A stretch of 7,603 nucleotides of DNA from Bacteroidales bacterium (GTDB taxonomy: Bacteria; Bacteroidota; Bacteroidia; Bacteroidales; Muribaculaceae), in assembly GCA_019420545.1 (NCBI GenBank), contig JAHZGZ010000287.1, forward strand, positions 1-7,603, in the 5' to 3' direction. Positions within the stretch are counted from its first letter, which is position 1; each line of letters begins with the position of its first letter. The position numbers and the translations under genes were made by a program. Shown in pieces: positions 1 to 5,296 of the stretch. The notes beneath the pieces are model-generated. The model made no database searches, was not told the origin of the DNA, and saw nothing but the letters and a program-made list of their open reading frames with translations.

Positions 1-876
1 GCGGGCTTCGACATGATGCTCACTGCCAACAATCATACTCTCGACCGGCGCGACCGTGGCCTTGTGCGCACTCTCGATCGCCTGGATGCTTCGCCGGTCG
101 ATCATCTCGGCACCTACCGTAACCGTGCCGAGCGTGACTCTGTGCTTCCGCTTGTGCGCGACGTCGCCGGATTCCGTATCGCTTTCCTCAACTATACTTA
201 CGGTACCAACGGCATTACTCTGCGCAGCGATGCCGTAGTCGACTATATCGACCGCGGGCTGATCGCTGCCGACATACGGCGTGCGCGTAAGGCCGGTGCG
301 GAAATCGTGACGGTATGCGTGCATTGGGGCGACGAATATCATCTTCAGCCCAATGCGGCGCAGCGTTCGCTGGCCGATTTTCTGGTAGATGCGGGTGCCG
401 ACCTGGTTATAGGCGGTCATCCCCACGTGATACAGCCGATGGAGATGCGCACTGACTCCCTCGGGCGCAAAGCCTTCGTGGTGTATTCCCTCGGCAATTT
501 CATTTCCAATATGCGTACTCGCGACACTCGTGGTGGTGCCGTGGCTCACGTACGCCTTACGCGCGATATGCTCGGGCGCGCTGTGGTTGATACCGCCGAC
601 TACCGCCTGTTTTTTACCGTGCCTCCGACTTCGGCGGTTTCCAATTTCCGCCTTATTCCCGTCGAGGCGGTGTCTGATCCGTCGCGTACCGATATCCCCT
701 CTCAGTGGCGCGCCGCTTGTTCTGAATTCACCCGGAGTGCCGAAGCTGTGTTCCGCAAATATAACCGCTGTGTTCCCCGCGACTCCTCGTCCCTTCTTCC
801 CCGTATTTTTCCGCTTCCGGCCATCAATCCTTCCGACCATGTGCTGCCGCTGAGGCATCACCGTACCCTCCGCTGA
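1..876 (+). CDS. CapA/PgsA-family metallophosphatase-like protein, 5'-truncated by the window edge
   Basis: The frame is open from base 1, and conserved family sequence (GFDMMLTANNH) lies at the very edge, so the gene starts upstream; the ATG at 13 is internal. In the 291 visible residues the hallmarks of the PGA_cap/CapA family run in order: ANNHTLD near the start, HWGDEY (His codon at 322), GGHPHVIQPME (His codons at 418 and 424) and YSLGNFISN near 490. The His and Asp residues of these motifs are expected to bind metal in the calcineurin-like fold. Family members are linked to poly-gamma-glutamate or capsule synthesis in Firmicutes; in Bacteroidales the substrate is usually unknown, so a cell-surface role is inferred. 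About 100 N-terminal residues, including any signal peptide, are probably missing. The gene is GC-rich like lplA and gcvT, so it belongs to the host backbone. The TGA at 874 is followed at once by AT-rich islet DNA, with no terminator hairpin seen. Confidence 0.92.
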   Translation, partial: AGFDMMLTANNHTLDRRDRGLVRTLDRLDASPVDHLGTYRNRAERDSVLPLVRDVAGFRIAFLNYTYGTNGITLRSDAVVDYIDRGLIAADIRRARKAGAEIVTVCVHWGDEYHLQPNAAQRSLADFLVDAGADLVIGGHPHVIQPMEMRTDSLGRKAFVVYSLGNFISNMRTRDTRGGAVAHVRLTRDMLGRAVVDTADYRLFFTVPPTSAVSNFRLIPVEAVSDPSRTDIPSQWRAACSEFTRSAEAVFRKYNRCVPRDSSSLLPRIFPLPAINPSDHVLPLRHHRTLR

Positions 877-912
877 TTTATTGTGGCTGAATCATTGTCG
901 CAAAAAACATAA

Positions 913-1053
913 TCAGAAAGGCAACATATATATCCAGATTGTTATGGGCATAATGGAGGTATATGGAAAATGGCAAAAGACATAAAAAGTCTGGATGATC
1001 GTAAAAAAAGGATGGGAACCTATAATGAAAATTTAGAACGAATTGGAGACTAA
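913..1053 (+). pseudogene. C-terminal remnant of a polymorphic toxin (RNase-type tip)
   Basis: Frame 1 is open from the codon after a TAA at 910-912 to a TAA at 1051-1053, giving 46 residues with no start near its beginning. The peptide contains HIYPDCYGHNGGIWKMAK, then a Lys/Arg-rich stretch, then RMGTYNENLERIGD to the stop. A pattern of H-x-GG-x-W-K, basic residues, then R-x-G-T-[YF]-[DN]-x-[NDE]-L-x-x-I resembles, from memory, the ends of several contact-dependent and Rhs toxin RNase domains, and more loosely the end of colicin E3 (H-G-E ... LGSFD). The stop overlaps the start of A1 as TAATG, as is common where a toxin gene meets its immunity gene. Only 36 bp separate it from the capA-like stop, so the rest of the toxin is absent. 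Alternatively it is a small ORF of 27 codons from the ATG at 970, with GGAGGT at 955-960 as a possible ribosome site. Confidence 0.6.
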
Positions 1054-1574
1054 TGAAATCAAAAACATATTTATACGACTTTAATGGATATTTTTCATAT
1101 AATAATGTGGAAAATCAGTATTTTGATAAATTGGATGAAGTAAGAACGGCATTTCCTAATGAATATGCCGAACTCCGGAATGCCTTTATCAATGAGATTA
1201 TTTCATTTATTAAATTATGCGGATGTAAATATGTCATGATTGGCAGATTGGCTGCACACAAAAGGGATATTCGTCATATATTTAAAGGTGATACAAGCAC
1301 TGCTAATTTAATAATTTCAATAATATTCAGTTTTAATGAGGAACAAAGGATAAGTATTAAATCTGTATCAACTCTTTTAAGATACGCCATGGATGATTTA
1401 ATAGGAGTAATGTTAGATAACCGCAAACGACATTTAACAATAACATGTAATAAAGAATTTTGGGTTACCTTTGAGCTGCCGTTTCAATTCCCTTCGAAAA
1501 CATGGAGTTATGAATACGGACAACTTAGACTTGATTGTGAAATATCAGAAATCCCAAACTATGATGAAAATTGA
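1053..1574 (+). CDS. Putative immunity protein, family A copy 1 (A1)
   Basis: 173 residues, no signal peptide or membrane segment, so probably cytosolic. I do not recognise a named family. It is a clear paralogue of the protein at 4135-4656: shared blocks include EIISFIKLCGCK (48-59), AHKRDIR (68-74), FSFNEEQRISIKSVS (92-106), and LRLDCEISEI near the end. Roughly half of the aligned positions look identical. It also shares a weaker skeleton with the two B proteins: C58, H69, E96-E97, R99, S101, Y111 and N123. The ATG overlaps the stop of the toxin-like remnant (TAATG) and a GGAG sits at 1045-1048; its own TGA overlaps the B1 start (ATGA), so translation of the three frames is probably coupled. 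The position right behind a toxin tip is the reason for proposing that it neutralises that toxin. A phage-defence or unrelated role is not excluded. Confidence 0.85.
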   Translation: MKSKTYLYDFNGYFSYNNVENQYFDKLDEVRTAFPNEYAELRNAFINEIISFIKLCGCKYVMIGRLAAHKRDIRHIFKGDTSTANLIISIIFSFNEEQRISIKSVSTLLRYAMDDLIGVMLDNRKRHLTITCNKEFWVTFELPFQFPSKTWSYEYGQLRLDCEISEIPNYDEN

Positions 1575-2110
1575 CTTTTATGAAAAATAACAAAGGCAAA
1601 TGGCACGAAATAGTGAAGTATAGGCCGGAAAACTATAAAGATCGAATCTATACTGTCGAAGAATGGACATCACCCAGTGATATTGGTAATTGTGTTTCCG
1701 GATATATACTAACATTAGAAGAATATCTAAGGGTTGAAAATAATTATCTAAATACTTTAAAAGACATTCTTATCAACAGTAGATGTTCATATCTATATAT
1801 ATCTTACGCAGAAATTCATGCAAGATGGATCAAAGAACGATTGAAGCATTCTAAATTTAAAGAATCGTTAGATGAAATACTTCCATTCATTCTTTCTGTT
1901 GAAGAAGAAACCCGGGTATCGGTAGAAAAAGCCGTTGAATTGTTCCGCTATTGCCTTAGGGGTTATATCTATATCGAGTTTACCAACAATTCTCGTGGAA
2001 TAGCTGCGTATTGTGGCGATGATTTTTATATGTCTGTCAAGACTCCTCTCAGCAACAAGATACTTGAAAATATAGTATCAAAGCATGGTTTATATTTAGA
2101 TCCTCGTTAA
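1571..2110 (+). CDS. Putative immunity protein, family B copy 1 (B1)
   Basis: 179 residues from the ATG at 1571, which overlaps the A1 stop as ATGA; Met4 (1580) is an alternative start that would match the shorter N-terminus of its paralogue at 4672. The protein is soluble and has no family name known to me. Blocks in order: GKWHEIVKYRPENYK (9-23), YTVEEWTSPSDIG (27-39), LTLEEYLRVENNYL (47-60), EIHARWIKERLKHSKFK (81-97), LSVEEETRVSVEKAVELFRYC (in part, 108-128) and GLYLDPR at the end. The EWTS-x-SDIG plus LT-x-EEYL-x-x-E arrangement recalls small Bacteroidetes proteins found beside polymorphic toxins, but that is memory, not a search. From codon 11 to the stop the gene is collinear without gaps with the copy at 4672-5196. 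Skeleton residues shared with family A are C72, H83, E112-E113, R115, S117, Y127 and N139. Confidence 0.85.
   Translation: MTFMKNNKGKWHEIVKYRPENYKDRIYTVEEWTSPSDIGNCVSGYILTLEEYLRVENNYLNTLKDILINSRCSYLYISYAEIHARWIKERLKHSKFKESLDEILPFILSVEEETRVSVEKAVELFRYCLRGYIYIEFTNNSRGIAAYCGDDFYMSVKTPLSNKILENIVSKHGLYLDPR
1600..2110 (+). repeat. Dispersed direct repeat, B-gene copy 1
   Basis: This 511-bp stretch aligns without gaps to 4686-5196, offset 3086 bp. Exact blocks include 1600-1640 (41 bp), 1811-1845 (35 bp) and 1866-1896 (31 bp). The 170 bp at 1641-1810 are much more diverged. Similarity ends at the stop codon. Confidence 0.92.
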
Positions 2111-2120
2111 TAACCTAAAA

Positions 2121-3359
2121 ATGACAGAAAATTCAGAACTCAAAATACTGCCGGATTCCGAAATGCCGGCCTTCCAGACAACTTTAGACTCATTAAAGGA
2201 TCAGAAAAACTGGAATGTATTAAGGGATTTCCTTCAAGAAAAGGCTGAACTGTATCCCGAGGATTATTTTATTCTATCTCAACTGTCACACGCATATGAG
2301 AAGCTTGATGATGACAAAAAGGAGCTTTATTACTCACAAAAAGCCTTGGAGTTGGTGCCGGATGATAATCAGCTTATCTACAACCATGCACTGGCTCTCC
2401 AACATAACGGGATGATTTCCGAGGCCATTTCTTATTTAGATATGATTCTGGCAAAGCCAATCGACGAGATTGCGTATGGCGAATATGGAGAAGGCAAAAA
2501 AGATGCTATATCTCTATATAATGACGCATTATATGCGAAAGGGGTCTGCCACACGGTGCTTGGTAACTATAAAGAAGCGTTATATTACGTACAGTCGCAT
2601 CTTTCTAATCGTCGCAGAGGCCTGTTCAGTTATTACTGGCGTCGAGATGTACTAAGACTATTTAAGATATTGTCGGAAAAATCGAAGCGCATAGGTGATC
2701 AATCCAAAGCATTTATTGGTGTTCCGAAGATTGAGCAGTCCGGCGATGAAATCCCGGCAACGCATTCTTTGATCCCAATAAACGAAAAAAAGAAAGAGGT
2801 TTCCGAACTCAAAAATCTTCCTAAATCCGAGGGGCCTGCATTTCAGGCAACATTAAACTCTTTAAGAGCTAAAAGAAACTGGAATGAATTAAGAGATTTT
2901 CTTCAAGAAAAGGCTGACCAGTATCCCGAGGATTATTTTATTCTTACTGAATTGTCACAAGCATATCGCTTTGTTGATAATCCCCGCCAAGCGCTATATT
3001 ACTCACAAAAAGCCTTGGAGTTGGTGCCGGATGATGACGAGCTGGTTATTTATAACCACGGTAGGGCACTCCAGGATAATGAAATGTACTATGAGGCTCT
3101 CCCATATTTCAATATGGTCCTGGAAAAATCAATTGAGGAGATTGCATATGGCGAACATGGAGAGGGCATGAAATATGGCAAAGGCCGATACAATGATTCA
3201 TTATACATGAAAGGTGTCTGCTACATGGAACTTGGCAACAAGGAAGAGGCCATGCATTATATACAGTTGCATCTTTCCAATCGTCACAGAGGCCAATACA
3301 GCGCTTTTTCGCGCCAAGAAGTAATACGGTGCCTAAATGAATTGTTAGGAAAAAAGTAA
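2121..3359 (+). CDS. Tetratricopeptide-repeat protein built of two tandem copies of one ~183-residue unit
   Basis: 412 residues, cytosolic by sequence. TPR-like helical pairs are visible in both halves, for example EDYFILSQLSHAYEKL followed by ELYYSQKALELVPDD (47-82), and later KGVCHTVLGNYKEALYY (140-156). Unit 1 spans about residues 6-187 and unit 2 229-412. The units match along their whole length, including the distinctive IAYGE-x-GEG, LYNDALY/RYNDSLY and SHLSNRRRG/LHLSNRHRG blocks. The linker (188-228) is rich in Lys and polar residues and looks like former intergenic DNA now read through. The gene starts 10 bp after the B1 stop, so it is probably co-transcribed with A1-B1. TPR domains bind proteins or peptides; a partner cannot be named. 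An accessory role beside the A and B proteins is inference only. TPR detection is by eye and the number of motifs is uncertain. Confidence 0.88.
   Translation: MTENSELKILPDSEMPAFQTTLDSLKDQKNWNVLRDFLQEKAELYPEDYFILSQLSHAYEKLDDDKKELYYSQKALELVPDDNQLIYNHALALQHNGMISEAISYLDMILAKPIDEIAYGEYGEGKKDAISLYNDALYAKGVCHTVLGNYKEALYYVQSHLSNRRRGLFSYYWRRDVLRLFKILSEKSKRIGDQSKAFIGVPKIEQSGDEIPATHSLIPINEKKKEVSELKNLPKSEGPAFQATLNSLRAKRNWNELRDFLQEKADQYPEDYFILTELSQAYRFVDNPRQALYYSQKALELVPDDDELVIYNHGRALQDNEMYYEALPYFNMVLEKSIEEIAYGEHGEGMKYGKGRYNDSLYMKGVCYMELGNKEEAMHYIQLHLSNRHRGQYSAFSRQEVIRCLNELLGKK
2136..2681 (+). repeat. Intragenic tandem duplication, unit 1 of TPR gene
   Basis: This is the first copy of a unit that recurs in the same gene 669 bp (223 codons) later. 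A 39-bp stretch at 2328-2366 is identical to 2997-3035. Further long matches lie around 2232-2275 against 2901-2944. Confidence 0.9.
2805..3356 (+). repeat. Intragenic tandem duplication, unit 2 of TPR gene
   Basis: This is the second copy of the unit at 2136-2681. It begins with GAACTCAAAAATCTTCC, matching the start of unit 1, but the initiating ATG of unit 1 has no counterpart here: the equivalent stretch reads Lys-Lys-Glu-Val-Ser-Glu-Leu-Lys. The copy carries one extra residue after the VPDD motif. Confidence 0.9.
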
Positions 3360-3434
3360 TCGTGCTCTTTTAGCGTGTGATTATTCTCTTAGGTGCCTTA
3401 TGTATGTGAATTAACACGAGATATCTCAAAATTA

Positions 3435-3466
3435 TTTGGATAATTGAAAATGATGGTTTAAATTAG
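3435..3466 (+). promoter_or_regulatory. Candidate Bacteroides-type promoter for the second half of the islet
   Basis: TTTG at 3435-3438 is followed after 20 bp by TAAATTAG at 3459-3466. The known Bacteroides consensus is TTTG, 19-21 bp, TAnnTTTG, so there is one mismatch. Transcription would start near 3473 and could cover the 3490 fragment, the membrane gene and A2-B2. In DNA this AT-rich such a match can arise by chance. Confidence 0.35.
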
Positions 3467-3489
3467 CAAAAATCGTTATCCTTCTTCCC

Positions 3490-3594
3490 ATGACCCATAG
3501 CATTCGATATTTTATAGACTCTGCAAACGGAATCGGCGTAAAGCACGCTACTCTGGCCGGTATCCGGCGACTCGAATTGCAGATGCAAAAATGA
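3490..3594 (+). pseudogene. 34-codon GC-richer fragment, possible gene remnant
   Basis: The frame reads MTHSIRYFIDSANGIGV and then KHATLAGIRRLELQMQK to a TGA at 3592-3594. It stays open upstream to about 3454 without another start. Codon use (GGC, CTG, GCC, CGG) is unlike the AT-rich genes on either side and closer to the backbone genes. It ends 8 bp before the membrane protein gene. I do not recognise the peptide. By analogy with 913-1053 it may be the tip of a larger lost gene, or a scrap of backbone DNA caught by recombination. A genuine small protein is possible but has no supporting start signal. Confidence 0.35.
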
Positions 3595-3602
3595 TTTGAC
3601 AG

Positions 3603-4025
3603 ATGATAATCACTAAAGTAAATAAAACGACGCTCTCATGGCTTTTAGTCAGAGCATATCTATTATTCGTAGTTATAAACTTTCTTGCAATAATATTTAT
3701 AACTCTACTATTGGATCAAGAGGATATGGCATGGACTGGTGCCGGAATATATCTTATCCTGACTATGTTTATTTCTGCACCAATAAATCTTATCATATCT
3801 ATCATTCTGTTCTATATAAAATGGAATAGAGAATTGTTATTGTCAAAATGTACTATAATAGCAGAATCGATCCTATATTGCGTTGTGATGTTGTTGTTTT
3901 CATATTATAGTAAGAATGATGATATGGCTTTTTTCGTACCTTATTCTGTTATTTTGCCTTTACTTATAATTCAGGGACTTATAGTTAAATCTCAACAGAG
4001 TAAAAGAAGTCATAATTCGAATTGA
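3603..4025 (+). CDS. Small four-helix integral membrane protein, function unknown
   Basis: 140 residues, dominated by hydrophobic segments at about 13-37, 47-72, 83-102 and 109-128, with a short basic N-terminus and a Lys/Arg/Ser-rich tail (129-140). It should sit in the inner membrane. No catalytic motif is visible and I do not recognise a family. The start ATG at 3603 comes 8 bp after the end of the GC-richer fragment; no strong ribosome site is seen, which is normal in Bacteroidota. The gene is very AT-rich like A2-B2 and is followed by a 109-bp gap before A2. Small polytopic proteins of this kind often serve as immunity proteins against toxins that act on the membrane or periplasm, which would fit the islet, but nothing in this sequence proves it. 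Confidence 0.75.
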   Translation: MIITKVNKTTLSWLLVRAYLLFVVINFLAIIFITLLLDQEDMAWTGAGIYLILTMFISAPINLIISIILFYIKWNRELLLSKCTIIAESILYCVVMLLFSYYSKNDDMAFFVPYSVILPLLIIQGLIVKSQQSKRSHNSN

Positions 4026-4028
4026 TAT

Positions 4029-4068
4029 TATCGGACAGAAAATAAATTATCTGCTGATGAATCCGATA
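4029..4068 (+). other. Inverted repeat / possible RNA hairpin upstream of A2
   Basis: TATCGGA at 4029-4035 pairs perfectly with TCCGATA at 4062-4068, and the adjoining CAGA at 4036-4039 can pair with TCTG at 4050-4053, leaving a one-sided 8-nt bulge. It lies just after the membrane gene stop. There is no T-run after it, so it is not a standard intrinsic terminator. An operator or mRNA-end hairpin is possible. Confidence 0.3.
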
Positions 4069-4134
4069 GCAATTCATGAGATTAGTATAAATGTTATAGA
4101 ATCTACGTCATAGACCTCAAAGTGCCACTACAGT

Positions 4135-4656
4135 ATGAACACATATAAATACAACTTCTACGGATATTTCTTTTATAATGACAACATTACGAATCTACAA
4201 TTTGACGAAGTAGAGGAAGTTAGAAAAAAATATCCCAAAGAATATCGCGAACTTCGCGACCTGTATATTCGTGACATTATTTCATACATAGAATTGTGTG
4301 GATGCAAATTCGTTACTTTAGATACTTTGTTTGCACACAAATGGGATATTCGTGAAATATTCAAAAAGGACAAGATTACTGCTGATATGATGATTTCTAA
4401 GGTATTCAGTTTCAGAGAGGAGCAGAGACTGAGTATAAAATCTGTATCAGAACTACTGACATACGTTATGGATGGTTTATGTGGTATTTCCATTGACAAT
4501 CACAGATTAAATTTAAAAATACATGGCGGTGCATTTCAAATGACACTCGAACTTCCGATTCAGCTTGTTCCATCAACCGTGACTTATGAATCGGGAGAGA
4601 TTGGATTAGATTGTGAGATGATTGAAATCACTGACGATGACGAATTAGATAATTAA
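4135..4656 (+). CDS. Putative immunity protein, family A copy 2 (A2)
   Basis: 173 residues, the same length as its paralogue A1 at 1053, soluble, family not recognised. Blocks in order: FYGYFFYND (8-16), RDIISYIELCGCKFV (46-60), AHKWDIREIF (67-76), FSFREEQRLSIKSVSELL (91-108), LELPIQL (138-144) and GLDCEMIEI before an acidic tail (DDDELDN). Skeleton residues shared with the B proteins are C57, H68, E95-E96, R98, S100, Y110 and N122. Unlike A1 it does not overlap its neighbours: 109 bp precede it and 15 bp separate it from B2. The DNA has no long exact matches to A1, so the A copies are much older or faster evolving than the B copies. Its cognate toxin, if any, is not in the window; an orphan immunity gene is the likeliest reading. 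Confidence 0.85.
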   Translation: MNTYKYNFYGYFFYNDNITNLQFDEVEEVRKKYPKEYRELRDLYIRDIISYIELCGCKFVTLDTLFAHKWDIREIFKKDKITADMMISKVFSFREEQRLSIKSVSELLTYVMDGLCGISIDNHRLNLKIHGGAFQMTLELPIQLVPSTVTYESGEIGLDCEMIEITDDDELDN

Positions 4657-4671
4657 TAAACTATAAATAAA

Positions 4672-5196
4672 ATGGCAAAAGGCAGATGGCACGAAATAGT
4701 GAAGTATAGGCCGGAAAACTATAAAGCTCGAGTCTATACTGTCAATGAGTGGACTAGTCCGAGTGACATTGGAAAGTGCTACTCCAATCAGCTTCTTACA
4801 ATGGACGAGTATCTACGGATTGAAAATAATTATCTTTTTACTCTCAAAGATATTTATATTGCGAGTGCCTGTTCTTATCTCTACATACATCATGCGGAAA
4901 TTCATGCAAGATGGATCAAAGAACGATTGAAACATTCTAAATTCAAAGAACCGTTAGATGAAATACTTCCATTCATTCTTTCGGTTGAGGAAGAAACTCG
5001 GGTATCGGTGGAAAAGGCCGTGGAATTGTTCCGTTATTGCCTCAGAGAATATATCTATATAGAATTCACCAATAATTCGAGAGGTGTGGCTGCTAATTGT
5101 GGCGATGATTATTATATGCATGTCAAAACTCCTCTCAGCAACAAGGTGCTTGAAGATATAGTCTCAAAGTATGATTTATATTTAGATCCTCGCTAA
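4672..5196 (+). CDS. Putative immunity protein, family B copy 2 (B2)
   Basis: 174 residues starting MAKGRWHEIVKYRPENYK, with an A-rich leader (ATAAATAAA) right before the ATG. It is a close paralogue of B1: residues 6-18 and the stretch from about 75 to the end are nearly identical, while residues about 19-74 have changed much more (for example KCYSNQLLTMDEYLRIENNY). The conserved half contains EIHARWIKERLKHSKFKE (in part 76-93), VEEETRVSVEKAVELFRYC (105-123) and the terminal LYLDPR. Shared skeleton residues with family A are C67, H78, E107-E108, R110, S112, Y122 and N134. It is the last islet gene; the lplA promoter begins 45 bp after its stop. The variable central region could be the partner-recognition surface, as in other immunity families, but the function is inferred. 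Confidence 0.85.
   Translation: MAKGRWHEIVKYRPENYKARVYTVNEWTSPSDIGKCYSNQLLTMDEYLRIENNYLFTLKDIYIASACSYLYIHHAEIHARWIKERLKHSKFKEPLDEILPFILSVEEETRVSVEKAVELFRYCLREYIYIEFTNNSRGVAANCGDDYYMHVKTPLSNKVLEDIVSKYDLYLDPR
4686..5196 (+). repeat. Dispersed direct repeat, B-gene copy 2
   Basis: This is the partner of 1600-2110. The exact blocks lie at 4686-4726, 4897-4931 and 4952-4982. Repeats of this length in the same orientation could recombine and delete the ~3.1 kb between them. Confidence 0.92.
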
Positions 5197-5213
5197 TTCG
5201 CTAACTCGCGGCG
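5190..5213 (+). repeat. Short tandem 8-mers at the right end of the islet
   Basis: TCGCTAAT (5190-5197), TCGCTAAC (5198-5205) and TCGCGGCG (5206-5213) stand in a row, starting inside the last codons of B2. TTCGCTAA recurs once at 5260-5267 within the lplA promoter region. The pattern may be replication slippage at a junction, or chance. Confidence 0.35.
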
Positions 5214-5241
5214 ATAAATGGTGGATTCCGGTATAATTTCT

Positions 5242-5272
5242 TTTGTATTTCGGGAAACATTCGCTAAATTTG
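5242..5272 (+). promoter_or_regulatory. Bacteroides-type sigma-70 (SigABfr) promoter of lplA-gcvT-gcvH
   Basis: TTTG at 5242-5245 and TAAATTTG at 5265-5272 are separated by 19 bp, an exact match to the known consensus TTTG, 19-21 bp, TAnnTTTG. Transcription should start about 7 bp downstream, near 5279, giving a leader of roughly 18 nt before the ATG at 5297. It gives the glycine-cleavage genes a promoter independent of the islet. Confidence 0.8.
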
Positions 5273-5296
5273 GGCATTGACCAAAATCTTTTCCCG

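Larger units (their letters stand above)
3360..3602. other. Gap between TPR gene and membrane protein gene: promoter candidate and gene fragment
   Basis: The first ~75 bp are AT-rich and I see nothing in them: no hairpin with a T-run follows the TPR stop. The middle holds a one-mismatch Bacteroides-type promoter candidate (3435-3466). The last ~110 bp are clearly GC-richer and include a 34-codon reading frame (3490-3594) and a short GCCGG-TAT-CCGGC hairpin (3556-3568). Confidence 0.6.
877..5241. other. AT-rich accessory islet between capA-like gene and lplA (putative immunity-gene cluster)
   Basis: Base composition drops sharply after the capA-like stop and rises again at lplA; codons in between end mostly in A or T. 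The islet holds a toxin-like C-terminal fragment, two A-B gene pairs, a duplicated TPR gene, a small membrane protein and a GC-richer gene fragment, all on the + strand. No integrase, transposase, tRNA or clear attachment site is visible, so it probably came and grew by homologous or cassette recombination. The edges are approximate: the left lies within 877-912 and the right within 5197-5241. Confidence 0.7.

Noticed and set aside
944..985. Short frame from ATG at 944 (13 residues)
   Set aside because: It overlaps the toxin-like frame, is tiny, and shows no independent support.
3556..3568. GCCGG-TAT-CCGGC hairpin as a terminator
   Set aside because: The arms are only 5 bp and no T-run follows.
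4054..4060. CTGATGA resembling a hammerhead ribozyme core, next to an inverted repeat
   Set aside because: No matching GAAA box, cleavage triplet or three-stem layout can be drawn around it.
5197..5267. TTCGCTAA at 5197-5204 and 5260-5267 as an att site or target duplication
   Set aside because: Eight bases recurring within 70 bp is weak, no copy is seen at the left edge of the islet, and no recombinase is present.
5243..5296. TTG-initiated N-terminal extension of lplA
   Set aside because: It overlaps the consensus promoter boxes, and the added 18 residues have no family match; the ATG at 5297 gives the usual length.
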